Shown piece after piece: positions 57,157 to 64,000 of a stretch of DNA of 64,000 bases. The stretch covers positions 223,382-287,381 of the forward strand of contig JAVDCA010000004.1 in NCBI GenBank assembly GCA_030848545.1. Direction: 5' to 3'. Every line of letters starts with the position of its first letter. Position 1 is the stretch's first letter. The position numbers were made by a program, and so were the translations under genes. The DNA is from Astrobacterium formosum. Lineage in GTDB: Bacteria; Pseudomonadota; Alphaproteobacteria; Rhizobiales; Xanthobacteraceae. Below the pieces are notes generated by a model. The model saw nothing but the letters and a program-made list of their open reading frames with translations. It was not told the origin of the DNA and searched no databases.

Positions 57157-57957
57157 TCAATTCGCGGTCGCATCCGCCAAGGCGTTGATCCCGAAGCGTG
57201 CCAGGCCGGCGGCGAGCCTCGCGTCGGGGTGCTTGCCGGAGGTGAATACCGCCTCGACCTGCCCGCGTGCGGTGGCCGGCTCGGCGGGGCCGGCGAGATC
57301 GACCAGCCGGCGCGCGATCGCCGGCGCCGGGTCGACCCAGGTGACCGGCCAGGGGGCGAGCCGGGCGAGCCGGTCCATGAGCAGGGGATAATGGGTGCAG
57401 GCGAGCACCACCGTGTCGGTGCGCTCGCCATCCTGGTCGACGAAGCAGGGCGCGATTTCGGCGGCGATGTCGGCATCGGCAATGGATTGCCCCTGCAGAT
57501 GCGCCTCCGCGAGGCCGGCGAGGCGGCGGGAGCCGACCAGCGTCACGGCGCAATCGCGGGCGAAGTCGCGGATCAGCCGGCGGGTGTATTCGCGCGCCAC
57601 CGTCGCCTCGGTGCCGAGCACCGACACGCGTTTCGAGCGCGACGCCGCGCAGGCCGGCTTGATGGCCGGCACCGTGCCGACGAAGGGCAGGGTGTAGCGC
57701 TCGCGCAGATGCGGCAGTACCTGGATGGAGGCGGTGTTGCAGGCGATCACGACGATGTCGGGCCGGTGGCGTTCGATCAGTTCGCCCATGAGCGGCACCA
57801 CGCGGGCGACGAGCTTGGTCTCGGTGTGCCCCCCATAAGGAAAGAAGGCGTCGTCGCCCACATAGACCATATGGGCGTCCGGACGGGCGGCAACGATCTC
57901 GCGCAGGACCGTGAGGCCGCCGAGCCCGGAATCGAACACGAGAAAAGTCTGAGACAT
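57157..57957 (-). CDS. murI: Glutamate racemase
   Basis: A 266-residue enzyme that converts L- to D-glutamate for peptidoglycan. The two catalytic cysteines are in VIACNTASI and VVLACTHYP, and the start carries FDSGLGGLTVLREI and YVGDDAFFPYGGHTE. The ATG at 57957 (MSQTFLVFDSG) is standard; a TTG at 57966 could add three residues. Its position next to rpsD is common in related genomes. Confidence 0.95.
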   Translation of the reverse strand: MSQTFLVFDSGLGGLTVLREIVAARPDAHMVYVGDDAFFPYGGHTETKLVARVVPLMGELIERHRPDIVVIACNTASIQVLPHLRERYTLPFVGTVPAIKPACAASRSKRVSVLGTEATVAREYTRRLIRDFARDCAVTLVGSRRLAGLAEAHLQGQSIADADIAAEIAPCFVDQDGERTDTVVLACTHYPLLMDRLARLAPWPVTWVDPAPAIARRLVDLAGPAEPATARGQVEAVFTSGKHPDARLAAGLARFGINALADATAN

Positions 57958-58150
57958 GACCGTCAACCCGCCGCCCACCCGGGCCATCCAAGCCGAAATT
58001 GTGGCCATGCCGTGGTGGCGGCCGGGCATGGCCGTCATGACGCAATGCTGATCGGGGCAAAACGCCCCGACCGGAACGCCATCACGCCGCCGCGGTTGTC
58101 GCCGTGAATGGCAGGCGCCCGTGACGCCGCTTTCGCAACGGAGGAGTTCC

Positions 58151-58882
58151 ATGACGAGTATCAGCCGCAAATTCTTGTTGAGCATCGGTCTCATCGCCCT
58201 GTCGGCGACGGCCGCCGCCGCCGCGCCGGCGGTCGTGCGCAGCGATCTCAACCTGCGTGGCGGGCCCGGCACCCATTACGCCGTGATCGGTTCTCTGCCC
58301 GGCGGCGCGACCGTCGATGTGGGCGGTTGCAGCGGCAACTGGTGCACGGTGGCCTATGGGGGCCAGCAGGGTTACGCCTCGCGCTCCTACCTCGACATGG
58401 GCGTGGCCGCCGGGGCTCTCGTGCCGGTCCCGGGACCGTCCTACGGCTATGTGGACCCGGACTATTATGACGACGACGACTATTACGGCCCCGGCTATTA
58501 CGGCTATGGCCCCAGCGTGACGCTCGGCTTCGGCTATCGCAGCGGCCGCGGTTACGATCACGGTCGCCGCTGGGGGCATCGCGGCCCGTCCCATTGGGGC
58601 CGCGGCCGCGGTGGCAACCAGATCGGAGCGCGGCCTCCCGGCCGGCCCGGCATAGGACGTCCGGGCAGTTCTGGTGGCGGTTCTTGGGCGGGGCGCCCGA
58701 GAGGGCCGAGCGTGGGCGCCGCGCCGTCCTCGCCGCCGCCGGTGGGAGGCCGTGCCGGCGTTTCGGCCGGACGATCGGCCCCGCCTGTGGGCGCCGGTGG
58801 AGGCGGTCGGGGCGGAATGTCCAGTGGAGGCGGCGGGGCCGCCACGACCGGTGCCGGGCCCGCACCGGTGGGGGGCCGCTGA
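58151..58882 (+). CDS. Secreted SH3-domain protein with glycine-rich tail (SH3 protein 1)
   Basis: A 243-residue exported protein. The signal peptide (FLLSIGLIALSATAAAAA) is followed by one bacterial SH3 domain at about residues 28-85, with the conserved LNLRGGPGTHYAVIGSLP and WCTVAYGGQQGYASRSYL. Then come a Tyr/Asp-rich stretch (YYDDDDYYGPGYYGYG) and a long Gly/Arg/Pro/Ser-rich tail of low complexity. SH3b domains often bind peptidoglycan. GGAGG precedes the ATG at 58151. A similar shorter protein lies at 59656. Confidence 0.82.
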   Translation: MTSISRKFLLSIGLIALSATAAAAAPAVVRSDLNLRGGPGTHYAVIGSLPGGATVDVGGCSGNWCTVAYGGQQGYASRSYLDMGVAAGALVPVPGPSYGYVDPDYYDDDDYYGPGYYGYGPSVTLGFGYRSGRGYDHGRRWGHRGPSHWGRGRGGNQIGARPPGRPGIGRPGSSGGGSWAGRPRGPSVGAAPSSPPPVGGRAGVSAGRSAPPVGAGGGGRGGMSSGGGGAATTGAGPAPVGGR

Positions 58883-58904
58883 CGCCCGGATCGACGAAAC
58901 AGCA

Positions 58905-58933
58905 AAGCCGGCGCCATCTTGCGCCGGCTTTTT
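58905..58933 (+). terminator. Rho-independent terminator of SH3 protein 1
   Basis: A 10-bp perfect stem, AAGCCGGCGC (58905-58914) and GCGCCGGCTT (58921-58930), with a 6-base loop and TTTTT including the stem end. It follows the gene by 22 bases. Confidence 0.9.
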
Positions 58934-58974
58934 CATGTCTTGTGTTCAGCCCGCGCCGATTGCCGCGCAGCTCG

Positions 58975-59535
58975 TCACGCCGGCGGGGCGAGGCGGGAGA
59001 TGAAGCCGGCGAACCGCAACAGGCCTTCGGGCCAGGGGCCGTGGCCCGACTCGGTGTTGATGTGACCGGCCGCCCCCGCATTGGCGTAGGCCGCCCCCCA
59101 GGCGAAGCCGAAATCCTCGGCGGTGGCGAGGTCGCAATAGGGGTCGTCCTCGCTGGCGACCAGGATGGCCGGAAACGGCAGCGGATCGCGCGGGATCGGG
59201 GCGAAGGCCTGGTCGATGTCGGGGAAGATGGCGAGGCCCGGCTCGTCCGGCGGCGCCACCAGGAACGCGCCGATGACCGTCTTCGACAGCAACGGCGCCG
59301 CATGCACGACGGTGAGGACGCCGAGGCTGTGGGCGATCAGCACCGCCGGGCGGGTGGCGGCGGCGCTTGCCGCAACGAGTCGCCCGACCCATTCGTCACG
59401 CTTGGGCTGCCCCCAGTCGTCCTGCTCGACCCGGCGTGCCGTGGACAGCTTGTTCTCCCAACGGGTCTGCCAGTGGTCGGGGCCCGAGCCGCCGTATCCG
59501 GGGACGATCAGGATGTCGATTTCGGAACTGCGCAT
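58975..59535 (-). CDS. RBBP9/YdeN-type serine hydrolase
   Basis: A 186-residue small alpha/beta hydrolase. It has the family start ILIVPGYGGSGPDHWQTRWE, the nucleophile Ser in LIAHSLGVLT, the acid in VASEDDPYCDL and the His in GHINTESGHGPWPEG. This is the RBBP9/YdeN family; substrates are unknown. It lies between the two SH3 proteins on the opposite strand. Confidence 0.9.
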   Translation of the reverse strand: MRSSEIDILIVPGYGGSGPDHWQTRWENKLSTARRVEQDDWGQPKRDEWVGRLVAASAAATRPAVLIAHSLGVLTVVHAAPLLSKTVIGAFLVAPPDEPGLAIFPDIDQAFAPIPRDPLPFPAILVASEDDPYCDLATAEDFGFAWGAAYANAGAAGHINTESGHGPWPEGLLRFAGFISRLAPPA

Positions 59536-59655
59536 GGCCTCTGGTCGCACGATTGCACCGTAGCGGGCAACCCTGCCATGGCGCCGGTCGCTGTGGTGTC
59601 TGGCGGTCAGTTTCACACAACCTTCGCCTGCCAGAACCTCCGAAGGAGGGATGTG

Positions 59656-60390
59656 ATGGCGGCAAAACCGATGGTCCACGGATCGATGATCGCGGCGAGT
59701 TGGCTCATCCTCACGGCGGCTGCCGGCGCGGCGCCGGCGACGATCACGGTCGACGCCGAACTTCGCACCGGACCGGGCACGACCTATGCGGCGACCGGCA
59801 TGTTCCGGGCGGGAACGACCGTCGAGGTCTCGGCCTGCTCGCGACACTGGTGCGCGGTCTCCTATGGAGACGTGCAAGGCTATGTGAAAGTGAATCAACT
59901 CAGGCCTACGGCGCCTCAAGACGCCGGCTTTCGGATCCCGCGCATCATCAATCTGGGCACAGACCATTGGGGTGACATCGTTGGGCTCCAGTTCAGCACG
60001 ATCGGTGCCGGGCATTCCTATGAAGGCGGTTACAATCCGCCGCGACGCCGGCTGTCTCCTCCCGAAGAGGACCAGTCGGGCTCGCTGTGGGCCGGAACCT
60101 GGTTCGGCGGACTGTCGGCCGGCAACGCTCTGGGCGCGGCTCCGCCGCCCCCCGAGCCTTCACACGCGCGGCGCCCGCCGCCACGAAAGCACGTCGCGCG
60201 CGCCGCAAAGCGGACCGACCGAGGGCCGCCGTGCCCGGCGGTCTGCGTGACCCCCGCGGTCCCGGCGGGTGCCCCCGTCGCGGCCCCGCCTGTTGCGGAA
60301 TCCGCCGGGGCGGTCAGCGCGCCGCCGGCCGCCGGCGCGGCGTCCAACGCTCGCGATCCGGCGCGCCCGCTTGCCTCCGGGGGATATTGA
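59656..60390 (+). CDS. Secreted SH3-domain protein 2
   Basis: A 244-residue exported protein. The signal peptide (IAASWLILTAAAGAAPA) is followed by an SH3 domain at about residues 26-85: VDAELRTGPGTTYAATGMFRAGTTVEVSACSRHWCAVSYGDVQGYVKVNQL, closely parallel to SH3 protein 1. A mixed middle region and an Ala/Pro-rich basic tail follow. AAGGAGG precedes the ATG at 59656. The 3' end overlaps the convergent methyltransferase-like gene by 77 bases. Probably a paralogue of SH3 protein 1. Confidence 0.78.
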   Translation: MAAKPMVHGSMIAASWLILTAAAGAAPATITVDAELRTGPGTTYAATGMFRAGTTVEVSACSRHWCAVSYGDVQGYVKVNQLRPTAPQDAGFRIPRIINLGTDHWGDIVGLQFSTIGAGHSYEGGYNPPRRRLSPPEEDQSGSLWAGTWFGGLSAGNALGAAPPPPEPSHARRPPPRKHVARAAKRTDRGPPCPAVCVTPAVPAGAPVAAPPVAESAGAVSAPPAAGAASNARDPARPLASGGY

Positions 60391-61185
60391 CCGCTTCCCT
60401 CATGCCGGTCCGAGGCCACTGCGTGTAGCCGTGGACGCGGTGGATACGGGCGATGTGCCGGCCGATCTCGCCGAAGGGAGCGACCGGCCAGTCCCAGGCG
60501 TCGTCGGGCGTCGGCATCGGCAGGTCGGCGACCAGATTGGTCTCCTCGACCACACGGCCGTCGCGATCGACCACCTTCATGTGCACGTCGGTGAGGAGGC
60601 AGACCGGGCAGGCGAAAGCCGCGAGATCGTCGAGATGCCAGCCGATCGCCCGCGAAGGCAGGTCGGCGGGCAATTCGCCGGCGCGGCCCGGGTGGTCGTC
60701 GAGCCAGTTCTCCGGGCAGATCGCGATCTGCGACAGGAGATTGGCGGAGATCACCAGATCCACGTCGGGGTTCCCACGGAGATCGGCGAGCGGATCGCCG
60801 CGGTTCTCGGCGTCGCCCAGAATCCATTTGGCGAGGCCGGTGACGTCGCGGTGGGCGAATTGGATGTTCTTGTGGCGGGCGAGACGCAGCCGTACCGGCC
60901 ACAGGTGAACGACGTCGACGAGCACGACCCGCTCGAACAGTTCCGCGAGCCGCCCGACCGGCACGTCGCGGCACAGCCCGGAGCCGAGCACGACCACGGT
61001 GCGGTGTCGGCCGAGGCGGGCGACGGCGCGCTCCACGACGGCGTGGCAGCGCTGTTCGTGCGCCGCCCACGCCTTGCGGCAGCGGGTCGCCCGCGACCAC
61101 AGCCACACCGCCTCCTTGACGAGACCGAGCCGGCGCATCTCCGGCGGCGCCGTCGTGGTGAGGCGCAGCAGGAGTTCGGCCAGCA

Positions 61186-61186
<1 letters not shown>
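60314..61186 (-). CDS. Methyltransferase-like protein, function unknown
   Basis: A 290-residue protein with a SAM-binding-like Rossmann segment (VVVLGSGLCRDVPVGRLAELFERVVLVDVVHLW, then DLVISANLLSQIAI). It resembles class I methyltransferases, but a definite family is not recognised. Its ATG sits in the purB stop codon (TGATG), indicating translational coupling to purB. A purB-coupled protein of this type may be common in the group. The C-terminal basic end overlaps SH3 protein 2. Confidence 0.7.
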
Positions 61187-62493
<1,307 letters not shown>

Positions 62494-62730
62494 CGGCCTG
62501 TCCTTGAAAAACATGTCCCGACCGGATCGGGTATCCGGTCACGGCAAACTTGTCGCGGGATGCGGCCGTTTGCGCAAGGGGGCTGTCGGTGATTGATCCC
62601 GACAATCCCCGGTCGCTGACCTGTGCGGCGTGTGCAGGTAGTTGAAAAGAATCGCATATTTTCGTCCGCACAAACGGTTTGGTACTCAGATGCGGTGCCG
62701 GGATGACGCCACGTTAACAACGGCCGGACT

Positions 62731-64000
62731 ATGGAAAAAACATTGCCGCAGAGTTTCATGGGGCCTTCGATGTTCGGTCGTGTCACCGTCAGTGTCTTGC
62801 TGAAATCGGTCATCGCGTGCCTCGCCGCCGCAGTGGTGATCATCCTCGCCCTCGGGGCATGGGATTCGTGGGGCCGGCTCACTGTCGCGACCCGCATCGC
62901 CGCCGTCACCAACGCGTCCGGCGAACTGTTCAGGGCGCTGCACAATCTGCGCCTGGACCGCACCGGCACCTTCCGCGATCTCGTCACCGAACGCCAGCTC
63001 ACCGCCGTCAACCCACAGGTCAAGGCCAATCGCGACGCCGAAATGCCGGCGCTTCGCGCCGCTGTCGAGGCCCTCAAGTCCGTCGATTTCCCGGATCGCG
63101 ACAAGGTCGTCTCCGACCTCGCCGCCGCCACAGACAAGCTCGATGCCCTGCAGAGGGAGTCGGCGGAGGCGATGCTCAAACCGAAAGCACAGCGGCGCGC
63201 GGGCCTTGCCCAGGACTATTTCAAACACGTCACCGCCATGATGGAAAACGGCGAGGCCTTGTCGGCCCGCCTGTCGCGCTACGTGAAGCTGCAGGAGCCC
63301 TTCGTCGACCAACTCCTCGGCCTCAAGCAGCTCGCCTGGGATCTGCGCAATGCCGGCGGCGACGCTTCGTTGTTGATCTCCGGCCCGCTCGGTGGCCAGA
63401 AGATGCAGGCCGATCCTCTCGGCAAACTCGCCGCGATCGCCGCCCGGATGAATACGGTCTGGACGACGCTGACGGAAACCGCCACCGGACTGCCGCTGCC
63501 GCCGGAATTCGGCACCGCCATGCAGAAGGTCCGCACCGACCTGTTCGCCCAGCCCTATATCGAGCTGCGCGCGAAGGTGGTCAGGGACATGGTCGAGACC
63601 GGCAAGACCACCTACACGGCCGAGACCTGGCTCAGCGAAACCACGCCCAAGCTCGCGACCGCGCTCGCGGTCGCCGAGCTCGCGCTCGACACCGCCGAGG
63701 CGCACGCGACCAAGAACCGCTCGCATGCTTTGCTGATGCTCGCCGTCCAGTCGGCCCTGCTCATCGGCGCGATCCTCGTCGCCGCCGCCCTCATGGTACT
63801 GGTGTCGCGGCGCGTGACCTCTCCGCTCGCGACGATCCAGTCGGCGATGCTCAAGCTGGCCGGTGGCGACATGTCGGCGGAAGCGAGTTTCCCGGGCCGT
63901 TCGGACGAGATCGGCAAGCTCGCCAGCGCCATGCACACGTTCAAGCACGGCATGATCGAGGCCGACCGGATGCGCTCCGAGCAGAAGGAGGCCGAGGTCG
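62731..64000 (+). CDS. Methyl-accepting chemotaxis protein, N-terminal part (3' end outside window)
   Basis: The reading frame is open from 62731 to the end of the window (about 423 codons). A membrane helix follows the start (VLLKSVIACLAAAVVIILALGAWDSW), then a large periplasmic, helical sensing domain and a second helix (ALLMLAVQSALLIGAILVAAALMVLV). A HAMP domain follows (RRVTSPLATIQSAMLKLAGGDMSAEASFPGRSDEIGKLASAMHTFK). The signalling tip expected of an MCP lies beyond the window, so this could also be another HAMP sensor. Starts at 62758 and 62770 are in frame and possible. Confidence 0.8.
   Translation, partial: MEKTLPQSFMGPSMFGRVTVSVLLKSVIACLAAAVVIILALGAWDSWGRLTVATRIAAVTNASGELFRALHNLRLDRTGTFRDLVTERQLTAVNPQVKANRDAEMPALRAAVEALKSVDFPDRDKVVSDLAAATDKLDALQRESAEAMLKPKAQRRAGLAQDYFKHVTAMMENGEALSARLSRYVKLQEPFVDQLLGLKQLAWDLRNAGGDASLLISGPLGGQKMQADPLGKLAAIAARMNTVWTTLTETATGLPLPPEFGTAMQKVRTDLFAQPYIELRAKVVRDMVETGKTTYTAETWLSETTPKLATALAVAELALDTAEAHATKNRSHALLMLAVQSALLIGAILVAAALMVLVSRRVTSPLATIQSAMLKLAGGDMSAEASFPGRSDEIGKLASAMHTFKHGMIEADRMRSEQKEAEV

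Overview
The window is GC-rich DNA from an alphaproteobacterium, most likely the order Hyphomicrobiales (Rhizobiales) near the Bradyrhizobium/Rhodopseudomonas/Pseudolabrys group. The support is gene content and gene neighbourhood: a CckA-type hybrid kinase, the alphaproteobacterial ATP-synthase inhibitor zeta (DUF1476) next to purC, purC-purS-purQ-purL-bolA-grxD in that order, a monomeric isocitrate dehydrogenase, DUF2336, an Omp25/RopB-type porin, and intergenic palindromic repeats of the kind common in that group. The species cannot be named from sequence reading alone. No rRNA, tRNA, CRISPR array, transposase or integrase was found.

Layout. 1-5.3 kb: 3' end of cckA, a small membrane protein, DUF2336, two small genes of unknown function, a MloK1-like potassium channel, and a frameshifted nucleotidyltransferase. 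5.4-13.1 kb: housekeeping genes (icd, a TrmJ-type methyltransferase fused to a DUF559-like tail, an HpcH/HpaI aldolase, zeta subunit, purC, purS, purQ), with a Uma2-family gene between purC and purS. 13.2-26.9 kb: accessory block between purQ and purL. It holds a GntR-controlled catabolic operon (polar amino-acid ABC transporter, DapA-family lyase/deaminase, a 959-residue fused HcnA-HcnB-HcnC-like oxidoreductase, dihydropyrimidinase, DUF3830), a second divergent GntR gene and a TRAP transporter. 27.1-29.3 kb: purL. 29.6-38.8 kb: second block, the acetoacetate/short-chain fatty acid genes (thiolase, atoA, atoD, atoE) divergent from atoS-atoC, with a consensus sigma-54 promoter and palindromes between them, then a secreted protein with four identical-spacing cysteine repeats. 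39.1-40.9 kb: bolA, an outer-membrane beta-barrel protein and grxD.

41.1-54.6 kb: a phosphonate-type ABC transporter (phnDCEE) and, 9 kb away, a two-subunit ThDP decarboxylase of the phosphonopyruvate/sulfopyruvate type. Between them lies a LysR-controlled sugar-acid-like cluster (2-hydroxyacid dehydrogenase, MR/MLE dehydratase, iron-dependent alcohol dehydrogenase, TRAP transporter). A decayed copy of the end of an MBL-fold hydrolase gene lies on one side of this cluster and an intact MBL gene on the other. 54.7-56.2 kb: an intact BrnA antitoxin with a decayed BrnT toxin gene, and a lower-GC orphan membrane protein. 56.3-64 kb: conserved genes again (rpsD, murI, two SH3 proteins around a small hydrolase, a methyltransferase-like protein coupled to purB) and the start of a chemotaxis receptor.

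The main theme is a conserved purine/bolA-grxD backbone into which whole catabolic modules, each with its own regulator and transporter, have been inserted. The most unusual items are the single-chain HcnABC-like oxidoreductase and its uncharacterised pathway, the four-repeat cysteine protein, the methyltransferase-DUF559 fusion, and the remains of two broken toxin-antitoxin-like genes.
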